Part shown: in pieces, positions 1 to 5,433 of the stretch
Numbering within the stretch: the stretch's first letter is position 1
Layout of the letters: each line of letters begins with the position of its first letter
NCBI GenBank assembly: GCA_028288395.1
Contig: JAQBNV010000604.1
Coordinates: 1 to 5,482, forward strand
Source of the DNA: Adhaeribacter sp.
Lineage (GTDB): Bacteria; Bacteroidota; Bacteroidia; Cytophagales; Hymenobacteraceae
DNA length: 5,482 bases
Reading direction: 5' to 3'
Notes under the pieces: generated by a model
What the model was told of the DNA's origin: nothing
The model's database searches: none
What the model saw: only the letters and a program-made list of their open reading frames with translations
Translations under genes and position numbers: made by a program

Positions 1-277
1 GAGAAAACAATGTATTTTCTTAGAACAACCTGATATTTTAAGAACCGTTTCTTTGAAGTTTATAAGGAAATATCGAAAGAATAAGATAACCGGTAAAATG
101 GTTTACGGCAAGAATGTAGAAAGGGGTTTTATTTATTTACAATTCACCAATCTTTGACAAAGCAGGCGCCTGTCCTAAGCAATTTACAAACAAAAAATAT
201 TGTAAATCAGAAGGTTGTAAATAAAGATGTTTACCAAAAGAGGATTATTGGTCCGGTAAAACCAGAAAGAGGGGTGT
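1..277. other. Intergenic region downstream of the LolD-like gene, no gene recognised
   Basis: I see no convincing coding sequence here: the only ATG-led frame near the edge (from position 10) stops after seven codons. The stretch is AT-rich, with one GC-rich island containing the perfect palindrome CAGGCGCCTG at 163-172. It carries several copies of an octamer (see the separate repeat entry). The 9-mer CCGGTAAAA occurs twice, near 90-98 and 253-261, and GTAAA/TTTAC forms a weak 5-bp inverted repeat at 93-106. No hairpin followed by a T-run is visible that would clearly terminate the minus-strand gene ending at 278, so that transcript may end by another mechanism or run on past the window. 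Confidence 0.6.
135..222. repeat. Cluster of ATTTACAA/TTGTAAAT octamers
   Basis: Four exact copies lie within 88 bp: ATTTACAA at 135-142 and 182-189, and its reverse complement TTGTAAAT at 200-207 and 215-222. The pair 182-189/200-207 forms an 8-bp inverted repeat with a 10-bp spacer, and the last two copies are direct repeats 15 bp apart. Degenerate relatives flank the cluster (GTTTACGG at 101-108, GTTTACCAA at 229-237). The G-variant GTTTACAA recurs as an inverted repeat in the divergent intergenic region (2323-2356). This may be a protein-binding array or chance in AT-rich DNA; I do not recognise a known regulator for it. Confidence 0.4.
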
Positions 278-931
278 TCAGCTTAAAATAAAACCGTCTT
301 TCATTACCAGTTTGCGATCGGCCATATTGGCTAATTGTTCGTTATGGGTAATAATTACAAAAGTCTGGTTCAGTTGGGCCCGCAGGCGGAAGAATATTTC
401 GTGCAGTTCATGGGCATTGGCCGAATCGAGGTTTCCACTTGGTTCGTCGGCAAAAATAATCTCGGGCGAGTTGATCAGGGCGCGGGCAACTGCAGTACGT
501 TGCTGCTCTCCCCCGGACATTTCGGAAGGTTTATGATCGAGGCGGTGCCCTAGGTTAAGCATCGTTAGTAGGTCTGCCGCCCGTTTTTTCACTTCCTCAT
601 CGGGCTTTTGGGCTAAAAAGCCGGGCAGGCAAACATTTTCGTGGGCGGTAAATTCAGGCAGTAAATTATGAAACTGGAAAATAAAGCCAATATGCTGGTT
701 GCGGAAGCGGGCCAACTCGTTGCTATTGAAGTTGTTTACTAATTTATCGCTAAACCGTACTTCGCCTTGGTCCGCATTATCTAAAGTACCTAAAATATGT
801 AGCAGGGTGCTTTTGCCGGCACCTGAGGCACCCACAATAGAAACAATTTCTCCCTGCTGAATGGTCAGGTCTATACCTTTTAACACCTGTAGGGTGCCGT
901 AGGACTTATGGATGTTTGTAGCTTGTAGCAA
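278..931 (-). CDS. lolD: LolD-type ABC transporter ATP-binding protein
   Basis: This is a complete 217-residue ABC ATPase of the LolD/MacB class, which powers transporters that act on lipoproteins or other substrates at the periplasmic face of the inner membrane, usually with LolC/LolE- or MacB-like permeases. Visible motifs in order are Walker [10 protein letters not shown] at 34-42, the Q-loop within [14 protein letters not shown] (Q86), the ABC signature MSGGEQQR at 138-145, Walker B IIFADE at 158-163 followed by the D-loop SGNLD (165-169), and the H-loop histidine H196 in ITHNE. The PEFTAHENV stretch after the Q-loop is typical of LolD. Length is normal for the family. The start is TTG at 931-929: an in-frame TAG lies a little upstream and no ATG occurs between, while the TTG start gives the expected LolD N-terminus. 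No Shine-Dalgarno is seen. No permease gene is in the window, so the exact substrate (LolCDE versus another export system) is open. A terminator upstream separates it from the neighbouring glycosyltransferase-like gene. Confidence 0.88.
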   Translation of the reverse strand: MLQATNIHKSYGTLQVLKGIDLTIQQGEIVSIVGASGAGKSTLLHILGTLDNADQGEVRFSDKLVNNFNSNELARFRNQHIGFIFQFHNLLPEFTAHENVCLPGFLAQKPDEEVKKRAADLLTMLNLGHRLDHKPSEMSGGEQQRTAVARALINSPEIIFADEPSGNLDSANAHELHEIFFRLRAQLNQTFVIITHNEQLANMADRKLVMKDGFILS

Positions 932-953
932 TGTTTTATTTTCTGATACCGGG

Positions 954-961
954 CAAATCTA
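954..961 (-). promoter_or_regulatory. Candidate Bacteroidota -7 element for the LolD-like gene
   Basis: Read on the minus strand, this is TAGATTTG, an exact match to the Bacteroidota -7 consensus TAnnTTTG. It lies 22 bp upstream of the TTG start, which would give a leader of roughly 15-20 nt. It sits downstream of the terminator at 1133-1160, where an independent promoter would be needed. No good TTTG -33 element is found at the usual distance, so the call is tentative. Confidence 0.35.
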
Positions 962-1132
962 CAAAGAATGACTTGATTCTTCTCTAATACCGCAACGGGC
1001 AATCTTAATACGGGCGTTCTAAAATAAGTTTAAATAAATATTTATTAAAAATGAGCTGAAGACCGAATAATTTCCCGGCAGCCAGATACAATATGAATAT
1101 TTAACCCGCATGAGCGGCGCTATGTATAAAAT

Positions 1133-1160
1133 AAAAAAGAGCCGTTGCGGCTCTTTTTTT
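1133..1160 (-). terminator. Intrinsic terminator of the glycosyltransferase-like gene
   Basis: AGAGCCG (1138-1144) and CGGCTCT (1148-1154) form a perfect 7-bp stem with a TTG loop, extended by an A-run at 1133-1137 pairing with a T-run at 1155-1159. On the minus strand the hairpin is followed by six T residues. It begins about 40 bp past the stop codon of the minus-strand gene at 1199-2164 and isolates that gene from the LolD-like gene. Because A- and T-runs flank both sides it could also terminate in the other direction. Confidence 0.85.
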
Positions 1161-1198
1161 TATATTTTTAATTTCAATTTTTGTGGGAATTGTCGGGC

Positions 1199-2164
1199 TT
1201 ATTTAACGGCATGGTGAGGCTTTTCTAATAGCCGTTCGAATACTGCAACAATATTAAAGGCAGCTTCCTGCCAATCGAGGGGCTCGGGCGTAGATCCCAG
1301 GTCGGTAGCAGTTGCTTCGGCAGATATTACCGGCTCGGGTATTACTGGCACTTCCGGTTCTGGTTCTTCTTCGGTTAATAAAGGTTCGCCCAGTTGGTTC
1401 AGGCTCCTGATTTTCGTTTCCGAAATATTATACCGTTCTATAATGGCGCTTACCATCGGCTCGGTTTGGGCAATAACAAAATCGGCTTTTTCCAGCGCTT
1501 GTTTCTCAATCTCGTACGCCCAACCTTTGCTATCGGGACCACCCCGCTCTTCGCAAAGCGTTTGTACGTGCACGACCAGTAGTTTACCACTAACCAGCTT
1601 TAATTCTATCCCGGCCAGGTAAGTCATCCAGTCGTAAGCATATATTATATCGTATTTCCGCTGCGAAGCCAGGCGCGTGGCATAACGGGCATAATGAATT
1701 ACCTGCGTGTTATAATCCAGCTGGCTAAAATCGGTTTGCCCGAAAATATTCATTTCTTCTACGGTCTCCACCGAAACATTTCCCTCCTGGCTAATGGAAA
1801 GATCCCCAGCCGATTCAGATTCGCCGGGCTGGTGATAAGCCGGCGTTTCTATTTGTTCCTGCCCGGTATAGGTGGGAGCGCCATAAGGCTTTGATTCAGG
1901 CTGCGCAATAGACTGCTGCTGGTGGCCAAACACCTGATAATCCGGTTTGGAAACGGTTGTGGGCGTCTGTTGCAGATTTATATTATTCAAACCTGTCAGT
2001 TCAACGGTACCTAAAACATATTCCGGGTCGGCTTTGGGTAAAATCAGGGATAAATTTACTTGGCCGGCTAATTGCTTAGCCATTTCATAACATGCCATAC
2101 CCGAGTCCCCTGCCATCAAAGGCGGAAACTCCCACCCCAATAGTAGTACATCTAACTTTTTCAT
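1199..2164 (-). CDS. Truncated glycosyltransferase (glycogen synthase-like N-domain), probably non-catalytic
   Basis: The 321-residue protein has the N-terminal Rossmann-like domain of GT-B glycosyltransferases of the GT4/GT5 type. The opening MKKLDVLLLGWEFPP (1-15) matches the typical start of that fold. YDIIYAYDWMTYLAG (171-185), the VVHV strand (197-200), and YEIEKQALEKADFVIAQT (217-234) with IIERYNI (241-247) match the second half of the N-domain. The region that should follow, the whole donor-nucleotide-binding C-domain, is replaced by an acidic, proline-rich linker (about 262-295) and a short tail LDWQEAAFNIVAVFERLL (296-313) resembling the final helix of full-length enzymes. Residues about 62-138 are a Gln/Ser/Pro/Glu-rich insertion of low complexity. 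Usual active-site features are altered: the glycine loop reads AGDSG instead of GGLG, and HAHDW reads YAYDW. No signal peptide or membrane segment is seen. The frame is intact with a normal ATG at 2164, its own terminator, and no sign of frameshift, so I infer a retained protein with a non-catalytic role (regulator or scaffold in alpha-glucan metabolism). The activity itself is unknown. Confidence 0.7.
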   Translation of the reverse strand: MKKLDVLLLGWEFPPLMAGDSGMACYEMAKQLAGQVNLSLILPKADPEYVLGTVELTGLNNINLQQTPTTVSKPDYQVFGHQQQSIAQPESKPYGAPTYTGQEQIETPAYHQPGESESAGDLSISQEGNVSVETVEEMNIFGQTDFSQLDYNTQVIHYARYATRLASQRKYDIIYAYDWMTYLAGIELKLVSGKLLVVHVQTLCEERGGPDSKGWAYEIEKQALEKADFVIAQTEPMVSAIIERYNISETKIRSLNQLGEPLLTEEEPEPEVPVIPEPVISAEATATDLGSTPEPLDWQEAAFNIVAVFERLLEKPHHAVK

Positions 2165-2255
2165 ATAATTTATTTAAATAGATTTAAAACTCGGATATTA
2201 TTAATATACATTTAGCTGTATAAAAAAAGATATTGATTTTCTTTTAAAAATATCT

Positions 2256-2284
2256 TCCGGCAGTTTTGATTGGGCCTGGCCGGA
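2256..2284. repeat. Short GC-rich inverted repeat in the leader region
   Basis: TCCGGC (2256-2261) and GCCGGA (2279-2284) are perfect 6-bp arms around a 17-bp spacer. They form a GC-rich island in otherwise AT-rich DNA about 90-120 bp upstream of the glycosyltransferase-like gene. If transcription starts near the candidate promoter at 2377, this would be a weak hairpin in the 5' leader. Chance is a real alternative. Confidence 0.25.
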
Positions 2285-2322
2285 CTTCCAAAACCGTATA
2301 TTAATTAAGCGCAGAATAAAAA

Positions 2323-2356
2323 GTTTACAAAAAATTAAAACTTTTCGCTTGTAAAC
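2323..2356. promoter_or_regulatory. Inverted repeat GTTTACAA-N18-TTGTAAAC, possible operator
   Basis: The arms GTTTACAA (2323-2330) and TTGTAAAC (2349-2356) are perfectly complementary with an 18-bp spacer. The site lies just downstream of the candidate -7 element at 2377-2384 on the minus strand, a position where a bound protein could block transcription of the glycosyltransferase-like gene. The half-site differs by one base from the octamers clustered at 135-222. Both an operator and an mRNA leader hairpin are possible. Confidence 0.4.
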
Positions 2357-2376
2357 CTGTTTGTTTCTTTACATTA

Positions 2377-2405
2377 CAAATTTACTGATAAAATCTTTAT
2401 TACAA
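2377..2405 (-). promoter_or_regulatory. Candidate Bacteroidota promoter for the glycosyltransferase-like gene
   Basis: On the minus strand TTG (2405-2403), an 18-bp spacer and TAAATTTG (2384-2377) resemble the Bacteroidota -33 (TTTG/TTG) and -7 (TAnnTTTG) elements at about the expected spacing. The start of transcription would fall near 2370, giving a leader of about 200 nt that includes the inverted repeats at 2323-2356 and 2256-2284. The DNA is AT-rich, so a chance match cannot be excluded. Confidence 0.4.
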
Positions 2406-2429
2406 TAAAATATTTTTAAATATTTATTC

Positions 2430-2463
2430 ATTTATCTAAAATTTTTATCTTTTTTAGATAAAT
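2430..2463. promoter_or_regulatory. 12-bp inverted repeat, possible operator between divergent promoters
   Basis: ATTTATCTAAAA (2430-2441) and TTTTAGATAAAT (2452-2463) are perfect 12-bp complementary arms around a 10-bp spacer, so half-site centres are 22 bp apart, about two helical turns. The repeat lies upstream of the candidate minus-strand promoter and about 65-95 bp before the GH31 start, where a regulator could act on both genes. It is not followed by a T-run suited to termination of any neighbouring gene. The regulator is unknown. Confidence 0.45.
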
Positions 2464-2526
2464 AATAGCTTAAATCAAGCCGTTGCTTTGTTTTTACAAT
2501 ATTTTCCATAACCGCACCAGTAAATT

Positions 2527-5076
2527 ATGCAGGATTCGATCCAAGAAACTAATTACATGATTAATTCCCTGGCGAATAGAAAAGAAGATCTATGCCCGGG
2601 CCGGGCCATTGATTTTAAGCAGGAAATTAATACTTTTTACTTCTATTGCCACAATGATGTTACGTTGCAGGTACAAGTTTTAACCGACCGGATTTTCCGG
2701 TTCCGGTACGCTGCTGATGGCAATTTCCTTCCGGATTTCTCTTACGGCATTGATCCTGCTTTTAAACCGGTCGTTCCACCCCTTCAATTCGAAGAAAGCC
2801 CCGAATTTTACCGGATTTCAACCTCATTGGTTACCTGCATTATACAAAAAAATGGATTGATTACGCAAATGCTGGATGAAGCCGGCAATATAATTCTGGA
2901 AGATGAAAAGGGCTACCACTGGGAATATGACCTAAACACCGGCAATAATATTGTTAAAATGAGCAAACGGGTGCAGAGCATGGAACATTATTATGGCCTC
3001 GGCGATAAATCCTGTAACATGAACCTGCGGGGGCGCCGGTTACAAAACTGGGGCAGCGACACCTATGGCTACAGCCGCAATTCCGATCCGCTTTATAAGA
3101 ATATTCCTTTTTATATTGGGCTGCACACCAAAATGGCCTACGGGATATTTTTCGACAATTCCTTCCGGACTTTTTTTGATTTTGCCCATGAACGCTCCAA
3201 CTTAACCAGTTTTTGGGCGCAAGGCGAAGAAATGAACTATTATTTTATTTACGGTCCGGGCCTTGTAGAAGTATCGGAGCAATATGCCCACTTAACCGGC
3301 CGACCCGAAATGCCGCCGATGTGGGCCCTGGGCTACCAGCAATGTAAATGGAGTTATTACCCCGAAAAGACTTTTAAAGCCATTGGCCAGGGTTTCCGGG
3401 AGCGCCAGATTCCCTGCGATGCGCTTTACCTGGATATTGATTACATGGATGGTTTCCGGTGTTTTACCTGGAATAAAGAACATTTCCCGGACCCCAAGCG
3501 CATGATCAGCGAATTGGCCGCCGATGGTTTTAAAACTGTTGTTATTATTGACCCGGGTATTAAAATAGATAAAAATTACGAGGTTTACCAGCAGGGGATT
3601 CAAAACGATTATTATTGCCGGCGGGGCGATGGCCCTTATATGAAAGGTTCGGTCTGGCCCGGGCTGTGTCACTTTCCGGATTATACCCGCCAAGACGTGC
3701 GGGAATGGTGGGCCGGGTTGTTTAAAGAACTTATTGCCACCGACGGCGTTCGGGGCGTTTGGAACGACATGAACGAACCCGCCGTGTTTGAACATGGTAC
3801 TTTTCCGGACGATGTGCGGTTTGATTACGACGGGCATGCTTGTAGCCATCGTAAAGCCCATAATGTGTACGGCATGCAAATGGCCCGGGCCACCTACATG
3901 GGTGTAAAAAAATTCTGCTATCCCAACCGGCCGCTGGTTATTACCCGATCCGGCTATTCAGGGGTGCAGCGCTTCTCCTCTACCTGGACCGGCGACAACG
4001 TAGCTTCCTGGGATCATCTCTGGATGGCTAATATTCAATGTCAGCGGCTGAGTATTTCGGGGATGTCGTTTGTGGGTTCCGATATTGGTGGCTTTATTGA
4101 AACGCCTACCGGCGAATTATATATCCGCTGGTTGCAGTTAGGTATTTTTCACGCATTCTGCCGAACCCATTCTTCCGGCGACCACGGCGACCAGGAACCC
4201 TGGTCTTTTGGCGATGAATACACCCAACTGGCCAAAAAATTCATAGAGTTGCGTTACCAGTTGCTACCCTATATCTATACAGCCTTTTGGCAGTACGTGA
4301 CCCGCGGCACGCCCCTGCTGCGCCCCCTGCCCTTCCTGGACCAGGACGATACCGAAACCTACCACCGCATGGCCGAGTTTGGCCTCGGCGACCTTTTATT
4401 AATCTGCCCCATTACCCAACCCGAAGTAGATGGCCGTTGGTTATACCTTCCCCGCGGCCCCTGGTATTATTTCTGGGATGATACGCAAGCAACCGGCGGA
4501 AAAGAAGTATGGGCCGAAGCCTCATTGGACCGGATACCCTTGTACGTGCGGGCCGGTGCCGTCATTCCGTTTTATCCCGTTATGCAATACGTAGGCGAAA
4601 CCCCGTTAACCGAACTTACCTTACACGTTTATTATTTGCAGGGAAGTTTAACTAGTTTACTGTACGAAGATAAGGGCGATGGATACGACTATGAAAAAGG
4701 AGTTTGTAATGAAAAGAATTTTCTGGTGATTGGCACGGAGGCGGGTTTAATTATCTCTCAGGATATAAAAGGGGTTTACGAACAAACTTACGCTACTTAT
4801 AAAATTATCCTGCACGGCTTACCCTTCATGATGGAAACTATTGAAATAGATGGCGAACTCCTGACTTTAGATCCAGTAGCAGAACCAGATTCGGAACTGG
4901 AATTAACCGAAAACCAACTTCCCGCAATATCGCTAAGGAGGGATTTTAAAGTACTAAATATACAAGGTATTGCCTCGAATGCGGTAGAACCCGGGGAGAA
5001 AGCAATGGTATATATAGAATTAGGGCTCCCCATTTCCTTCGTGCTTAATAAATTACGCGGTTCTATTGTTAGTTGA
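2527..5076 (+). CDS. Glycoside hydrolase family 31, alpha-glucosidase-like
   Basis: This is a complete 849-residue GH31 enzyme, a retaining exo-acting hydrolase that most often releases alpha-glucose from the non-reducing ends of maltose-like or other alpha-glucosides. The N-terminal beta-sandwich runs to about residue 255 and contains YYGLGDKS and DPLYKNIPFYIGLH, typical of the family. The (beta/alpha)8 barrel begins near MPPMWALGYQQ (262-272) and ends near residue 600. Its active-site motifs are LDIDYMDG (302-309), GVWNDMNEP with the nucleophile D414, TWTGDN with the acid/base D490, and RTHSSGDHGDQEPW with R546 and H548. C-terminal beta domains follow (GDLLLICPI, RAGAVIPF, YEDKGDGYDYEKG). 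All catalytic residues I can check are present. The N-terminus is hydrophilic with no signal peptide or lipobox, so a cytoplasmic location is likely. The start is ATG at 2527; Met11 (2557) is an alternative. No Shine-Dalgarno is seen. It is transcribed away from the glycosyltransferase-like gene. Substrate choice (alpha-glucoside, isomaltoside, xyloside) cannot be fixed from sequence, although alpha-glucosidase is the best guess. Confidence 0.95.
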   Translation: MQDSIQETNYMINSLANRKEDLCPGRAIDFKQEINTFYFYCHNDVTLQVQVLTDRIFRFRYAADGNFLPDFSYGIDPAFKPVVPPLQFEESPEFYRISTSLVTCIIQKNGLITQMLDEAGNIILEDEKGYHWEYDLNTGNNIVKMSKRVQSMEHYYGLGDKSCNMNLRGRRLQNWGSDTYGYSRNSDPLYKNIPFYIGLHTKMAYGIFFDNSFRTFFDFAHERSNLTSFWAQGEEMNYYFIYGPGLVEVSEQYAHLTGRPEMPPMWALGYQQCKWSYYPEKTFKAIGQGFRERQIPCDALYLDIDYMDGFRCFTWNKEHFPDPKRMISELAADGFKTVVIIDPGIKIDKNYEVYQQGIQNDYYCRRGDGPYMKGSVWPGLCHFPDYTRQDVREWWAGLFKELIATDGVRGVWNDMNEPAVFEHGTFPDDVRFDYDGHACSHRKAHNVYGMQMARATYMGVKKFCYPNRPLVITRSGYSGVQRFSSTWTGDNVASWDHLWMANIQCQRLSISGMSFVGSDIGGFIETPTGELYIRWLQLGIFHAFCRTHSSGDHGDQEPWSFGDEYTQLAKKFIELRYQLLPYIYTAFWQYVTRGTPLLRPLPFLDQDDTETYHRMAEFGLGDLLLICPITQPEVDGRWLYLPRGPWYYFWDDTQATGGKEVWAEASLDRIPLYVRAGAVIPFYPVMQYVGETPLTELTLHVYYLQGSLTSLLYEDKGDGYDYEKGVCNEKNFLVIGTEAGLIISQDIKGVYEQTYATYKIILHGLPFMMETIEIDGELLTLDPVAEPDSELELTENQLPAISLRRDFKVLNIQGIASNAVEPGEKAMVYIELGLPISFVLNKLRGSIVS

Positions 5077-5095
5077 TATAGATGCCACTCCTAAT

Positions 5096-5121
5096 TTTCA
5101 GATTAATCTGAAATCAGATTA
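5096..5121. repeat. Overlapping palindromes: three alternating TCAGATTA half-sites
   Basis: TTTCAGATTAATCTGAAA (5096-5113) is an 18-bp perfect palindrome. It overlaps a second inverted repeat made of TAATCTGA (5104-5111) and TCAGATTA (5114-5121), so the same octamer appears three times in alternating orientation within 24 bp. As RNA this allows two mutually exclusive hairpins with 7-bp stems. It starts 19 bp past the GH31 stop codon. No T-run follows, so an ordinary intrinsic terminator is unlikely; a protein-binding site or an mRNA 3' end structure is more plausible. Confidence 0.5.
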
Positions 5122-5322
5122 TCTATATTAAAACTAATGCAAAAGGGAAACCGGCTGCTTAAATTTTTGGAAAGGTACCCATCGAGCAGTTGGTTTTTTG
5201 ACTTATAATTTTTTTGGTTTGATAAGCCTATTGTTTGAAGGGTAGCCATATTAGGTTCGTAATGGCAATGTGGTTGCGCTGATTTATAACAAACTGGCCC
5301 TGGCAGCTCTAAATATCAATAG

Positions 5323-5433
5323 TCAGCTTATCTTCTCGGGGCAACTGCTCTTTTTACAGCGGATACAGTTTTCTGTTTCAGCGGCATTCGTATTATATTC
5401 AACTAATTCATTTTTGATTATTGAACTAGGCAT
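5323..5433 (-). CDS. Possible 36-residue cysteine-containing small protein
   Basis: An ATG at 5433-5431 on the minus strand opens a 36-codon frame ending in TGA at 5325-5323. The peptide is hydrophilic, with no signal peptide or membrane segment, and has three cysteines near its C-terminus in CIRCKKSSC (C23, C26, C31), a spacing that could hold a metal or form disulfides. An in-frame TAA lies directly before the ATG. No Shine-Dalgarno or TAnnTTTG promoter is visible in the 49 bp upstream inside the window. The plus strand of the same stretch is also stop-free (60 codons, 5255-5434, without ATG), so part of the openness may be compositional. I do not recognise the family; it may be a real small gene, a decayed gene fragment, or chance. 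Confidence 0.25.
   Translation of the reverse strand: MPSSIIKNELVEYNTNAAETENCIRCKKSSCPEKIS

Larger units (their letters stand above)
2165..2526. other. Divergent intergenic region between the glycosyltransferase-like gene and GH31
   Basis: This 362-bp, strongly AT-rich stretch has no gene. It must carry the promoters for both divergent genes. It contains a candidate minus-strand promoter (2377-2405), two longer inverted repeats (2323-2356 and 2430-2463), and a short GC-rich island around 2254-2285. There is no clear plus-strand TAnnTTTG; the nearest is the one-mismatch TTGCTTTG at 2483-2490, 36 bp before the GH31 start. Neither start codon has a recognisable Shine-Dalgarno sequence; both are preceded by A/T-rich leaders, as is common in Bacteroidota. 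Confidence 0.7.

Noticed and set aside
312..553. Two plus-strand frames (312-536 and 335-553) antisense to the LolD-like gene
   Set aside because: Both are shadows of the ATPase coding sequence, which has every expected motif on the opposite strand.
1033..1046. 14-bp palindrome AATAAATATTTATT upstream of the LolD-like gene
   Set aside because: Made only of A and T in AT-rich DNA; such palindromes are expected by chance and nothing else supports it.
1394..1894. Two plus-strand frames (1394-1582 and 1694-1894) antisense to the glycosyltransferase-like gene
   Set aside because: Short frames without domain features, fully inside the opposite-strand gene.
2483..2490. TTGCTTTG as a -7 element for GH31
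   Set aside because: It misses the conserved A of TAnnTTTG and has no TTTG at the right distance upstream, so I did not list it as a promoter.
3292..3879. 195-codon open frame on the minus strand inside the GH31 gene
   Set aside because: It lies entirely antisense to the catalytic barrel of a well-supported GH31 gene, its peptide shows no recognisable domain, and its openness follows from the codon pattern of the real gene.
4287..5033. Alternative frames over the 3' half of GH31 (4287-4481 plus, 4797-5033 minus)
   Set aside because: The GH31 frame is continuous through this region with family motifs; these frames have proline/arginine- or serine-rich peptides typical of shadow translation.
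5137..5208. 23-codon ATG frame just after GH31
   Set aside because: Too short, with no ribosome site or recognisable features; could be chance or a relic.
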